64,000 nt of DNA from Rhexocercosporidium sp. MPI-PUGE-AT-0058 (taxonomy: Eukaryota; Ascomycota; Leotiomycetes; Helotiales). Of this stretch, positions 24,913 through 37,900 are shown one piece after another. The stretch covers positions 2,585,587 to 2,649,586 of the forward strand of contig JAGTJL010000009.1 of NCBI GenBank assembly GCA_020746875.1, in the 5' to 3' direction. The notes under the pieces are model-generated. The model was not told the DNA's origin and ran no database searches. It saw only the letters and a list, made by a program, of their open reading frames with translations. Every line of letters begins with the position of its first letter. Within the stretch, counting starts at the first letter, position 1. The position numbers and the translations under genes were made by a program.

Positions 24913-27900
24913 GGGCTCCGAACAGTGCTGGTGCTGGTGCTGTGCTGGTGCTGGTGGGTGGGTTTGAGTGACTGAGTAGGATACTGGTAGTAGGAGTGGG
25001 CCCGTCGTGGTGGAGTCGCCTGCAGCCTTCGACTCCACCGTGGCTGCGTACCAACTCTGTCCGGTTTAGCGGTGCGCCGGAAAACGAGGTCGAAGAGGGA
25101 GGGGGAAGAGGAGGGGGGAAAGGGTGATGAAGCTAGCCAGACCAGGCCAGGCCACCCACCTGGCTCGAATTTGCCGTATGGTGGGTAGTGGTGTCTTTGG
25201 TGTCTTCCAAGAACATGGGAGAGATGAGAGAAGGGAGAAAAAGGAGATGGCGGGGCGGAATGACTAGGCTAGGGGGGTACAGGACCCGTACAGTACAAGT
25301 AATTGCAGTACAGTAGCACTAGGACTGGGACCGACTGCCAAGAGAACGAGCATCCGGGATCTCTTCCACGCTGGCCTGTTAAAGCAGCAAGCATCACCAG
25401 TGCCAGATATGGCAATTATTGCTGAATGACTGGCTGTCAGTCGGCGATGAGGAAGGAGGCGGGGGAGAGAGGGGGGACGAGATCACAGCGCAGCCTGGAG
25501 CTGTTACCCACCGACCAAAGCCAGAGCAAAAAGTCCTATGAAATTCACCGTTGCAAGACATCGCACGACCTGCAACAATAATACCTACCTCATTAGTTGG
25601 CTGGTCCTGGCCGACCATACTGGTTGTTTACGATTCAGCAGCACATATCCTCTCAGCTATGGCCTGCGACACCACGCCGGCTCTTCCGTCAAGCTACTGT
25701 ACGCTCGATAATCTAGGGCGTCGCGGCTGCCCATTCCTGACTTGGTTCATGGCAGAGAGAAAGAACATCGTCTCTTGGGTGAAGTGAAATCCGAATCCAC
25801 TATTGCTCCCCGCTGTGCTCTATGGCATTGTGTCCTGTCCAGAGTACTGTACTGCCTGCCTGTGTATCATGCGACGCAACCCTGGATCATCGTCTTTGTA
25901 CAAGTATTGGTTCATGTATCACCAGCAATTCAACTGGATCATGGCCAGCAATCCACGAGCGAATCGTCGAGGTAAGAACTTCGTATTTGTGCTCAGCGCC
26001 AGGAGGATGGACAGCCATTCGTTAGGTTCCCAAATTATCGAAATAGGAGACACAACCCCGCCACCACCACTATCACACTTCAGACGAGGCGATCATATCA
26101 GAAACAGAGGGGTCATGGGCATGCTCATCAACTCGACTGCTCCTGGTCTCCCATGCGAAACTTGGACCCTTGGAATCGCGTCGACCGACGGCTTGACTCG
26201 AGTCAACAGTCACTTTAAAATGACAGCACAAAAGTATATTTATCGCGGGCCTGTGCTGATCGCAGAACTTACTTCGGAGTGGGGTCCATATGTGAAGGAG
26301 ACATTCCATTCATTCCATTCCTGTCGTCTGAAAATAGGAACAAGGTTAGGATGATGAAAAGGCCACCCCGAATGCACAGCACAGCATGAACTAGACTGAG
26401 GCTGTGGGTTGACAACGCAGCAAGTCGCAGCAACAGCATCTCAGCAACTTCGATTTCAGTTGGTTGAGGGGTCGCGTTGCAACGTCCGGATGACTGTAAC
26501 CCCACGAAACATCCCACCAACCATCACCAAGCCCTTCAAGTGGCAAGAGATGGGGGCACAAACGAGGGGTGAGTGGGATGGACGCACCATAATGTCGCGT
26601 ACCTGGATGCCTGATCAGGTTGGTGCGAAGGTGTGAGAAGGTGCCAAATGTGAGATGCCCAGAATAATGACTGCAAGGGGTAATTGTTACGAGCCCCTCT
26701 AATACTATGCTATGCTATTGATATGATCTGGATGTTCCGGCTACTTCTGGACCTCAAGAGAAGCAATGCGGGCGTCGAAAAGACGCAAGCCTCTTTACTC
26801 AAGGGGCCAACTCCCTGGATCTTGTGGCACCGCCGCCTCTATCAAAAGCAAATCACCCAGAAACAAATATATGCGACTTGGACTATATTGTATTGGCCCA
26901 AAGCGGGACGAACGGGCGGACGGCCGGTACGGTACGGGCTGGATGGTTCTGATTCTGATAAAAAAGTCTCTTCGCCTCCTATAATTTCTTTTAACTTCAA
27001 CCAACCGACCGGAAGATCCAAGATAAAACCAAAAAACACCACTTCCACACGATACGATACCCACCGCTCCGACCCGACCTGCGCGACTCATCCAGGCTGT
27101 TATTGTTAATTATTCCAGCATTTTCATAGTAATTTACTGCACCCTCCCCTCCCCCTCCCCTCCCCGGGCCCTCACGGATGTCCCGTGCAAATCAGCGGGT
27201 GTATCCTGGCGGGCCGAGGACCTTCCGTCTCCTCCAAGGTTGTGTCTTGTTCTCTCCTCGCTCGTGTCTCCCCTCATCTCACCATCACCAAGACTGTCTT
27301 CCCCTCCAAACCTTGAATCCTCACGACCGAAGCGCATAACTAACTACCATGTGAAGAAGCGGGGAAACAATGAAGAGGAAAAAAAATACAAAGTGACAAC
27401 GCAGAACAGCGGTCAAGTCACGACCCCTCCCTCCTCACTAACTGCCCCTCATCATCAGCTCAAAACGAATACTCAACGGAAGTACCTATCTATGCCTACC
27501 TCGTTCCTCGTTCTGCTCTAAGCCGACCCAACAAGCCCTGAGATCGATCGTGCTTCTGCTTCGTCTTGACGTGACTCCTTCTCATCTCACCGCCCAGATC
27601 ACTGCATACGCATCGATGCAAAGCAGATGCAGATGCAAAACAAAATGCAGGTAGAGTAGACGGAGGATGTACAACAGCAGTTCGTTCATCCACTCTCGCA
27701 TAAACGCACACATCACTTAGCGAATCCTCTTTCTCTTCCACGCTGCTTTTGGCCATTTCCTTCCCCAATAGAGATATTCGTCGCGACATCATTGGATCAT
27801 AATCGTTCACCCTTTCGCGCCGCGACCAGACCTCTCAAGACCAGACGAAAACAACGTCCTGCGTTCCAGTTTCCAAGGTCCAAGATCTTCAGGGCAGACA

Positions 27901-28136
27901 AACAACATCGTCATTCCGCACCTCTTCTCTTCCCTTCCCGCTCGCCGGTTTCCCCTCCATCCAAGATAGTTAGTTCTAATTTAACAAGTACCATCAAATA
28001 ACCTCAAAAGCCTCGAAATACATCAACTCACGAGCGACACACCAGGCCCAAGAAAAAGCTCGGTCCTCCATCCGTCGCCGCTACAGCACACACACACATG
28101 CCAGGTACAAGAGCGCGACCCACATGCAACCAAGTG

Positions 28137-28156
28137 GGCTGGCTGGCTGGCTGGCT
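28137..28156. repeat. (GGCT)n microsatellite
   Basis: Five tandem GGCT units in gene-free DNA. Confidence 0.85.
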
Positions 28157-28967
28157 GCGTTGGGGTTAGGCGGTGGATCTGGCCTAGGAACCAACTCTGC
28201 TTCCCCGGAAGCCAGCCGTTTGAAGAACCTTGCTGGCCTAATTCCCGTTTGGGATGAGACTTGGTGAGATGAGGTAGGGATGCTTCTTCTATGACATGGG
28301 AGGGGCGGGGAGGGGAAGGGAGTTGGGAAACTTGGGAAGATGAAGAGAGGGGTCTGATGAACGGGAGAGAGGAGGGGCAGGTTTTCATAAAACGTACTCG
28401 ATGGGAGGGATACTGTGCGTATTAGTGGATGTGAAGGGGAGAGAGATCGTAGCAAACGCGCCGTGATCATAAATGATCATCAGATCCCAATTGTGAGCAC
28501 AAACGACAACTCAACTCGGGAGAGGTGCATTGCGTAAAAGTAAAAAGGTAAAAAGTAAAGATTGGGGATGATTCGGATGAACCATCATCTTTCCCTTCCC
28601 GTACTGTACGAACGAAGATCAATTGCATGTGGATGAGATCACTCTCGTGCGACTCCATCTGCAATCTTCAGGGGAACTTTCCCAACTTGTCGAACTCTCA
28701 AGGTTCCCGGTGCGCCGACAATCTGGTTGGGCTGGGCTGGGCTAGGCTGGGCTTTTGTTCTTCGACGCCCCTCTACCGGATTGCTTCTTTCTCTCAGTTC
28801 AGCTTTGCTTTTACTTACTGCTTCACTTCCTTCGAATGAGGGGCAGAGAAGGCTGCGACATGCTTCTATCGATATTGGACTCGTCAAGGCATGGTCTTTA
28901 TTTACCTGCACGAGCCTTGAGGTGAGGTTTGAGCGAGCCACTTCTTTCCATCCAAACACTACCCTGC

Positions 28968-28984
28968 CTCTCTCTCTCTCTCTC
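28968..28984. repeat. (TC)n microsatellite
   Basis: About eight TC units within a longer pyrimidine-rich tract. Confidence 0.8.
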
Positions 28985-31900
28985 GCTCTCCAGCCTCACT
29001 TTTTACAAATTCACGAAAACCCTCCGGAAACGAGATCATCACGAAATCCTAAAAGTCATAAAAAAAAACCGTCCCATCTCATCCCACTCTGAGAGCCCGA
29101 GACACCGGAACCTCTCGGTACGCGTGAGACATCTCTCATATCGCAAGGAAAAGCCCACCTCAAAACGTGAAAGGGAGCAAGGGTTCGCTTCGGGCAATAA
29201 CACACCTTGGTAAGAAAATCCACTTTCCGTCCTCCCGCAGCCAATCATATCCGCAAATCTTACAGATTAGCACCCGTGTTGAGGAAACGATCCCATAATC
29301 CTGGAAACGAGGTCCAACTTTTATCCTAGAAGAACGGAGGAGGGTAGGGATAGGGATAGGGCAAGGAGGGCCGGCTGGTTCCGGGAGTCTCCCGGGCGGG
29401 TTTTGAGAGTGAGCCTTCCGCGAGCCACGCTACACGCCCCCCCCAGGAGGAAATAGTAGCTAAAACTACAGATGAAGCAAGCTAGACACCTTCTATTTTC
29501 AAGACATGATCTTCTGGAAGGGAAATTCGCAATCTTTTGCGAGTCGTGCTGGAGGGGTTGGAGGGGTAAGGCAGGCAGTGTGATAGGTTCGGTAGATGGG
29601 CTGCTTGGGATTTGAGGGAGGAGGGGGTTGGAATTAGTGGTGGGATGGGATGAGGTTCAGCTTCGGAAGAAAGTATCGAGGGGCCTGGCCGGAAGTCATA
29701 TTTCTCTTTCTCTGGTTTCGTTAGGGCTGTTTACTTGGTCTTAGGGTCGCGGGCCTTTCCCAGAGTTGCCGCGAGCTGCCGCTGTCGGGAGGTTCCACAC
29801 TTACAAATGCAGTAAGTAACGGCTCTGTACCTTGAGGATCCTGTTCTTGATGTGCAGTGCGACAGGACAGGATGATGCATTAGGGCTTTTGTTTGCTGGC
29901 AGCAACGCCGAGGTTCGCAGCTTGACGGTGAGGAGTTCGACCATATTGACGGTGAGAGAGGCTGCCTTCACCGTCTGTCAATCTTGCACTAGGTTTGCAT
30001 AAGACCTTGGATTATTGAATACTTAAACAGCTAGAGAGAGTTACGTGTTCGACTAGCTTTCTGTCTCTCAGTGAACCAGGAACAACAGCGCAGCACTCAG
30101 CTCAGCTCTTCCTCGTTCGAATATATCATCCTGTCACAGCCCTTGCAGTGTCGTTGGGATCCCGAGTTTGAGCTGTAGAATCAGGTCTAGATTCCAACCC
30201 CTCCAAGCCTCCCCCATCATCACTCACCGCCAGAAAAACGACCTGTCAACTTCCTTCCCACGTCTAAACTCGAAGATCGCCTCGTCCCAACAGCAGTAGG
30301 ACACCCCTCGCCCGTAGCACCGGTATCCACTCATGCTGTCTGTCTATCCGCCTGGCTTTTTAGATGCTGCATCACCGATCGAGCTTCGATGAGGTTTCGT
30401 AAGAAGGAATCGATGGAAGGAATAAATTGAATGAAGCATAAGCCACTTGCTCATCTGATGCGATGTTTTGAAAGACAGATACGGAAGATTGTTCTTTTGG
30501 TGACCCAGCGGAGTGGTCCGTCAGGGTGCGGAAGGCCTGAGACTTTCAAGGTTGAAGTGTATCTTAAACAAACAAGCACAACTGCCGTGACACTAACACC
30601 TCTGCGAGCTCAAACGATATTATTACGGTACACTCACCTCCTATCTCATCTCGCCTCAAACGCGATAGGGAACAAACAGAAGACAAGGAAACGCGCAATA
30701 AGTAGAGATAAGCAAAACACTTCGCAATCACAACTAAATGATGAAAGTGCAAACAAACACCCAGAAATCTGAGTCTGATAGCAATATCAATTGTGTGTAT
30801 CTCCTCGCTTACGGGACCTGCGTTCCTCATCCCACGCAGCCCCTGAAATGCAAAATCACATCCCACGCAGGCGTCCGTACCAGAAAATGGAACGGAACGG
30901 TAGCAGCAGAAGGAGGCGGACACGTGCCTACTGCCGCCGTTCTGATCCGTCCTTTGTTTTTGTTTTCCCAGCGGCATGCCGTTGCACTTGGTGTTTCGAG
31001 TCGATAAGGGGATGATGGAGGAGGGCGTGGTGGGATGGATGGATAAGAACGGCCGGTTGGCGTGGGATGAGGGGGAGGGGTAGGATATCCGTTGTTTTAT
31101 CTTCCCTGGATTTTCAAGTCTTCCTCTTCTTTTTGCATTTTCTGGGGGATGGGCAGGAGGAACATGGGAATATCAGTGGTTCTCGGTTACATCTTGTGCG
31201 TGAGGGACAGAGCAAACGAAGGCCGAGATTGGTGGTGCTGGATCTGGCCTCGGACCGAGTCGTGCCTCTGAAGTGCTTCTGCGTCTGCTTCTGTCTCGGG
31301 ACCAGCCGTACAAGGGAAGGAGGAGAGGCAGGAAGGGAAGGTCGGTTGCCTGAAAGGGAAGCTGGACCCGCCGCCGTCATATCTGATAACCAAGCATCTT
31401 CGTCGCAACAACCTGGAACATCTTGGTTTCAGTCACCTCTCGTAAAATGTTTGCGAACTGTCGATGCCGGGAGGTTTACGAGGTCGAGGTATTTTCGACA
31501 TGAGGGCGGGGGAGGGGGGTTAAGAGCTCCACGTGATGGCTTTACGGTCCAGCTGTCCGTGCCGTTCCCCTCATTTTCCCCAGATATCAGGCCGCTGGGT
31601 ATCAGATCCATAATTACGTAGGCAGTCTGGCACACGATCTGTACAGGCTGGCACTGAATCAACAAGAGCTCATGCACAGTCATCTGCAAAGACGGGCGTC
31701 CTCGACCCAGCACTTATACCCGTATCTCGACTCTCGATCTTGGTCAGCACCCAGAACAAGAGTGCGGAGAGGCTCTTCCCGTGGTTTGGGACTCTCGCTC
31801 CTAAGCTCACGCGCTTGCCGTGACCCTGTGAGGGTGTCCACAGATCGAGCTTGATGTCCGAGGTTTCTCTATTCCCCGGATTTCCCTTCCCCTTTCCAGT

Positions 31901-33261
31901 GCAGCACATGAGTCTATCGGTTACGTCGCGCTGGTATTGGCAGATGGGGATCGGGCTCCGAGGTGGAGGGTATGCCGGCAATATAGGCAGATTGAAGGCT
32001 GCATATGCATCAGAACGCCTGGAGTCCGTATCATATTGCCTGCCGCACTTGGAATGAGGGGTTGAAGCTCTCCCCACACTCCGGGCTGGTACTTGCTGGT
32101 TACTATTACGCTCTAGAGAGATCGAACTTTCTAAGAACAATAAGGTTGCATCTACGTGGGCAGTCTCGATATGCTATCTCCCGGACAATGACTTAAAAAG
32201 CTTCCGTAGCAGTGAGATGTGTGGAAAGCTATTAATGTGAACTATCTTTGCTAGTGTAGAGAAATGCCCGACTTGCATGAGATGCTGCAAGCCTACGAGC
32301 CATAGCGCCATCAAACAGGGAGGAGGCGACGATGGAGAAGTAGATAGAGGATGAGATGGAAATCTTCGAATAGATAACTTGTACAATTACCTAGAAACCG
32401 ACTACCGGTTCCCCGCAGTGCCACGAAAGTATATTCGAGTCACTTATCAGTCACGGAGGGGTAGAAGCGATCCCTCGGATGACGCTGTGACGCTATGGCT
32501 GTGACGAATTGATTGATTGAGCGTTGGTGGAAGTACTATGTAGATCCAAGAGTGCCCCTGGACAGCGCCACTACTTTCACCTACCCAGCAGGCGTTGGAG
32601 TTGGCGTGTCTTGACTGGTCTCTCCACACTTCCAGCGCGTTGCTGACGAGCAGGAGAAGGGCGAGCACGAGCATGAGCAAGCATTGCATCGCCAGATACG
32701 AATCTAATTTGACTGCGTGCTGCAAGACATACGCATCCAAGAGAGTCTGAGTGGACTGTAGAGGGCCTGTGAGAGGAGGAAGGGAGCGGAGAGCTGGTCA
32801 GTGAGGGCAAGATATAGATAGGTATTAGCTCTCGCGGCATCTGCAAGTTGAAATCGGTATCTGGGAGTCGGGAATCTATCTCGGGAAGCAGCTGCAGTGC
32901 CTGTGGTACATGAATGCCTGTATGCGAGGGCGAACGGGCGTCTTTGTAAAGGATTGATAGTCCCCGTCAGCAGGAGGCGAAGTCAGTTGTGACTTTTGGC
33001 CTGGCTGCCAGTGTACGAGCATGTACTTAGTATGTTCCTGAAGATTATAATGACTTCAGCAGTCACCGATCTCGTCCACTTCGTAGTCCCCTAGATACTA
33101 TACACTCTATCTCTATCTGTCCTTCTTCGCCCATTCGCACTTTTATCTTATCTAATCTTACTTATATTACAACCATATACATACAATACAGTACAGCCTT
33201 GCTGTACAGTACTGTAGCTACTACTTGCTGCCATCTATCGTCCAGTAAGTAGCTGCCACTA

Positions 33262-33312
33262 CCTATCTACCTACGTATCTATCTACATATCTACCTCCCT
33301 ATCTATCTATCG
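33262..33312. repeat. (CTAC/CTAT)n tetranucleotide repeat
   Basis: Imperfect CTAC, CTAT and GTAT tetramers run for about 50 bases; the upstream 150 bases are also rich in TAC and TAT. Located about 1.6 kb upstream of the RasGEF start. Confidence 0.75.
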
Positions 33313-33321
33313 ATAAGCTGC

Positions 33322-33375
33322 CGTCAAACTGTCAACCGTCAATCGTCAACTGTCAACTGTCAACTGTCAACTGTC
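33322..33375. repeat. Heptanucleotide repeat (GTCAACT)n
   Basis: Seven or so tandem 7-base units, diverged at the left (GTCAACC, GTCAATC) and identical at the right (GTCAACT). The gradient of divergence suggests recent expansion at the right end. Confidence 0.85.
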
Positions 33376-33740
33376 TTCCAGAAGCTACATGCCCAGCCGC
33401 CTTTCCACATCTGTCCAGGTCCGTCCATCTTCATGCACTTCTTTCGGTGGATCTTCGTCCTTATGATTGCTGTGTTATTATTGTCGTTCCGAACTTCTGA
33501 TTATCATTATCATTACCCTTACTGTATTGACGCCTGAGTCTGAAGGTCCCACCCAGCAGCTTTGGCGGAACGGTACTTAATTACTGTACCTAGGTTTTCG
33601 CTACGTTACTTTGGGCTTGGTACTCGCTCGTACTGACTGTTGTTTTGCTTCTTGTTGTCTGTCAATCAACACCATTCAGGACTCACTCAATTCTCACGCT
33701 CAACAGCCTGGCCCCTGGAACCTTGGCTCCTCCCGCCATC

Positions 33741-33780
33741 GTCCCCCTTCGTCCCCCTTCGTCCCCCTTCGTCCCCCCTC
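33741..33780. repeat. Four tandem copies of a 10-base unit (GTCCCCCTTC)
   Basis: Three perfect copies and one with a single change. On the plus strand it is strictly pyrimidine-rich apart from one G per unit. Confidence 0.9.
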
Positions 33781-33834
33781 TTGTATATTGGCCTCTCCAG
33801 GTCGTCGAGGTCCATTCTGCTTTCTGAAGTATAT

Positions 33835-33906
33835 GGTTGGTTGGTTGGTTGGTTGGTTATTTATCAGTCTGAGGACTGAAGACTGAGGACTAAAGACTGA
33901 GGACTG
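33835..33906. repeat. (GGTT)6 followed by a GA(G/A)GACT heptamer array
   Basis: Six perfect GGTT units (33835-33858) are followed by about five 7-base units of the type GAGGACT/GAAGACT (about 33871-33906). With the three arrays just upstream, this makes a cluster of independent short tandem arrays within 650 bases. Confidence 0.85.
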
Positions 33907-34512
33907 CATACACTACGGTACATACAGGACGAGAGCGAATCCAGGACCGGCGTGGGCCAGCTCCAAGCTCCAAGCCCCAAGCCCCAAAGCAGCAAATTCC
34001 CGTTCGTTCACTTCACTTCCATTGAATTGCGAGTCAGAGAAGTGTCTGTGTTGCATTGAAACGCCAAAACCACCAGATCGGATCCCTTCCATTGCACGAC
34101 GTTTCGACACCTCGATCCTGCTCCTTCTCTTCTCCTTCTCCTCCAACCCCCCTCCCCCGTTCCACGGCCGGGCTTCCCTACCTATTTTACCTACCTCCAC
34201 CACCTAACCTTCCACCCCTCCTCCGAAGGATCACTCACTCACTACACGACGACACCCCGACAGCAATTATATCCAACCTTCCAACCTTCTCCATCTCCAT
34301 CTCCATCTCATCCCCATCTCCATCCCGATCTTCACCCATCCACGGCTGCGGCCTCGTTGCACAGAAACCACCAAGGTGGCCCGTCCCGTCAGCAGCAGCA
34401 GCATCTGACTTGATCAGCCCAGTCCTGGTCCTGGTCCTGATCCTCGTCCTCTTCGCCATCGAGGTGCTATCCTATCCTGTCTTGTCATCAACCAGCCAGC
34501 CCCCGAACGGAT

Positions 34513-34953
34513 GTGACTGCCCACCCTCAGCGAATTGAAGCCTTCCTCTGCGCTTTACCCGCCCATCTCACGCCCGCCAACCACTCACATCACAATCTCC
34601 AACATATTCCCACAATAGAAGAGCGTCCGCGTCTGCGTTTGCGTCCTTCTCCTGCCCCTCATCACACTCGACTTTGCGATACCACGCCACCGACCAGCGA
34701 GAGCGAGTCAGCGAGGTACGGAACGCGCAGATCTCGATACTTAGTTACCTGCGACACGACACGAACAATACGCCTCGACCTCGACCGACCAACTACGGGA
34801 GAGAAAAAAAAATTCCAAGGGCGAGAAATCGCAACACCACTCTCCCATTCTCAATTCACGACTACATCCAGCATTGAGGATGAATTAATCCCCATGAAGG
34901 CGGATCAACCTCACGATGCTTATGACACTGCGCAGCAACGGCATATTTCCTGA
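34513..34953 (+). other. Open frame overlapping the RasGEF start (possible uORF)
   Basis: An open frame of 146 codons ends with a stop at 34951-34953, overlapping the assigned RasGEF ATG at 34916 in another frame. Its last in-frame ATG (34894) would give a 19-residue peptide. No GT dinucleotide lies between 34894 and the overlap, so an ordinary intron cannot join the two frames. It may be an overlapping upstream ORF that dampens translation, or simply leader sequence. Confidence 0.3.
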
Positions 34954-37900
34954 TCAACAGAACACCACCCATACCCAGTCGTTCAATACCTACCCGTCCT
35001 TGCCCAATACCTCCCAAATCGCCGACCCTGTGGGACAATACACCGAAGAGAGTCCGCTACGAACCTCGTCTCCTCTTCGCTCCTCCTACGCCCAATATTC
35101 GTCCTCCACCTCCACCGGACAATACGTAGCAGCGCAGAAATCTAGAGTCGCAGGGAAGCGCAGATCGCCGCCTCTGATGAATGGTCTACTGGGGAACGCG
35201 CCGCAGCCGGTGATGTACGTGCGAGCGCTGTACGACTACGAGGCTGATGATCGGACGAGCTTGAGCTTTCACGAAGGGGATGTCATCCAGGTCATCACCC
35301 AGCTGGAAAGTGGTTGGTGGGATGGAGTCATCAATGGGGTACGAGGCTGGTTCCCCAGCAATTACTGCCAGGTGATTGCGAATCCCGAAGATGCGTTGGA
35401 AGGCAAGCAAAATGGTACAACAGGCGGTGTAGATGACGAAGATATCGAGGAAGAGGAGGAGGATACTGAGGAATTTGAGGACCAGTACGAAGAAGAATCC
35501 GCCGATTCGGAACGCGACGAAATGACAAAATTGCCCATGGAAGGAACAAGCAACAATGAAAGGACAAGAGCAGATTTCTGGATACCGCAAGCTACTCCGG
35601 ATGGAAGGCTGTTCTACTTCAACACAGAGACTGGTGAGAGCAGTATGGAACTGCCTCTGGAATCCCCCTCTTCGATGACGGAGAATGGACCACGCGATCG
35701 GATGAATGTCAACATTCCTGAGAAAACCCGCCCTCCACCAGAGATGATGGCTAGAGGATACATGCAGGACGAGGAAGACGAGTCTGATGGAAATTCTGCC
35801 TCGGAACTAGAGGGAGAGACACTGATGCTCGCATCTCGAAGCTCCTACGTCGTAAGTTTTCATTCTTTAGAGTTTCTCTTCATGCTAACCCATCCCCTCC
35901 AGCCTCGAAAACGACGGTCTTTGGTCTCTGACGGTATATCTCCTGCCACTTCGATGGACTCGATCAATGGAGCATCCCCCATCACGCGATCCCGAGGTGC
36001 AGACCCGTTCATCAATCCGAATCTATCCATGGTCACTACTATGCCTATCATGGGTCCCTCTACCACCTCCTTCACGAACCCCTCACTCAACCCACCGCAT
36101 GCTGCAACTTTACCTCGGTCTTTCTTCGATGATGGCTCGGCTGCACCATTAACTTGGAACAGGCTGGTCGCTAACATGAAGAAGGCTGTGGACAGGTACC
36201 GAGAAGCAATCAATAACAATGATCGCTCGGAATATGTTCGACGTGCGGAGGATATATCGGATCATTTGCGACTGCTACTGGCAGCTGGGTCAGGCACGAC
36301 GGATAACCACTCTGGACAACCGTCGATCATATCTATCAACAAGGCCCTATATCCACACTTCCGAGACATGATGTCTAAATTCTCCAAACTAGTCATATCT
36401 TCGCATATTGCTGCGGCAGATTGGCCAAATGCGGAGTCATATCAGAAATGTCTACAGGAGGCTGATGGGGTCTTGCAAGGTGTCTTTAGCTATGTTGAAG
36501 TCGCGAGACAGCAGCGCGGCGAGGATATTCCCCGGCTGCTTCCTGGTTTTGTCATTGGAAGCACTACAGGTGGCAGTTGGCAAAATAATGGACTTGGTTC
36601 TCGAGATCCGCTAACCTCTAACTTCCTAGATGAAGAGGACGGTCTTGTCGAGCCTTCTGCGACGTTAGATGCTAACCTGATGGAGCGGCTTGAAGATCTC
36701 AAGCGTCAGCTCACTTCGAGTTTACGGAAGCTGGAAGAGCATCTTATGGTCACAGAGAAAATCATAACGCCCTACAGACACGAAGTGATAGGGAATAATG
36801 TCTGCTCCGCGGCTAAGAAAGTCCTGGAGATGTTCAAACCTTGGGTTTCCACAGTCGAATCCATTAATCTCTCATCTTTGGTCAACAGCTTCCAGAATCC
36901 TTCTTTGGTTGACTTTGCTCAACACAAGCAAAGCCTGTATGACAATATATCAGATTTGATATTGGCCTGTCAAGCTGTTGCAGGGCCTCTGGGTGACGAG
37001 TGGGCTGAGGTACGGGGCGAATCCCTTGAAGGGCGGCTCAACTATGTCCGGCAATGTGCCAAAAACTTGGAGACAAACTCTTCGCACATTGGCTTCTCCC
37101 TTCAACTTCTAGGCGAGCAAGTACAGATGTCTTCACAACCGGAAGATCAAGAGCCACCACCTCCCCCACCAAGGGAGGATCCCAGGCTTCGAGATACTCG
37201 AAGGGTAGAAAGCATGCCATACGAACGCTCGCATCAACGTGCAGATTCGCGCGTCAATGCTCTGAGACCAGGAATGGTTGGTATCACCCAGTCTCAATCG
37301 TACTCGGAAGGAGATCCAGCTGCGAATTATCGCAAAGGCGAGAACTCAAAGGTCAGGAAATTCTTTGGCGAGGAACCCATGCGACGGGATGAGCAAGATG
37401 AGACTCCCGATTGTCTGAAGCTCGACCATGAGGAAGACATATCGTACGACATAAAAGCCACACCTCCTCAGCTAAAGGGTGGAACGCTACTTGCTTTAGT
37501 AGAACAATTGACTCGTCACGACAAGCTCGATTCAAGCTTCAACAACACCTTCCTCTTGACCTATCGTTCGTTTACGTCGGCCAGAGAATTATTCGAAATG
37601 CTGGTCAAGCGCTTCCAGATCCAACCGCCAGAGGGTATGGTCCAATCAGACTACGAAATCTGGCGGGACCGCAAGCAAAAACCCATTCGATTTCGTGTTG
37701 TCAATATTCTGAAGAGTTGGTTCGATAATTTCTGGATGGAAGACCAGAGTGATGATACCAAGGCACTCATTCGCGAGGTTTACACGTTTGCCAGAGACAC
37801 CGTCAAGACGACAGAGACTCCTGGCTCGGGTCCGTTGATGGCGGTCTTGGAGCAGCGATTGCGAGGACAGGATACGACCGCAAAACGGCTTGTTCTAACC

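Larger units (their letters stand above)
24176..34915. promoter_or_regulatory. 10.7-kb gene-free divergent intergenic region
   Basis: This interval separates two divergently transcribed genes, the zinc-finger regulator (-) and the RasGEF (+). I find no credible protein gene, tRNA or mobile element in it. It is rich in homopurine/homopyrimidine stretches and microsatellites, and its base composition is like that of the gene-bearing part, so it is not RIP-decayed. Long 5' leaders, distant regulatory elements or non-coding RNAs are possible. Open frames up to 220 codons exist but are low-complexity or lack any domain. Confidence 0.5.

Noticed and set aside
24367..25054. Two overlapping minus-strand frames of 168-223 codons rich in His, Pro, Ser and Thr
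   Set aside because: Low-complexity translation of microsatellite DNA in two frames at once; no domain.
25803..26354. 183-codon plus-strand open frame
   Set aside because: No domain, no convincing codon bias or splice context; could be real but I cannot support it.
31067..31621. 184-codon plus-strand open frame
   Set aside because: Arg/Gly-rich translation of G/A-rich DNA with overlapping frames on the other strand; no domain.
34056..34538. 160-codon Ser/Pro-rich open frame
   Set aside because: Translation of pyrimidine repeats in the presumed RasGEF leader.
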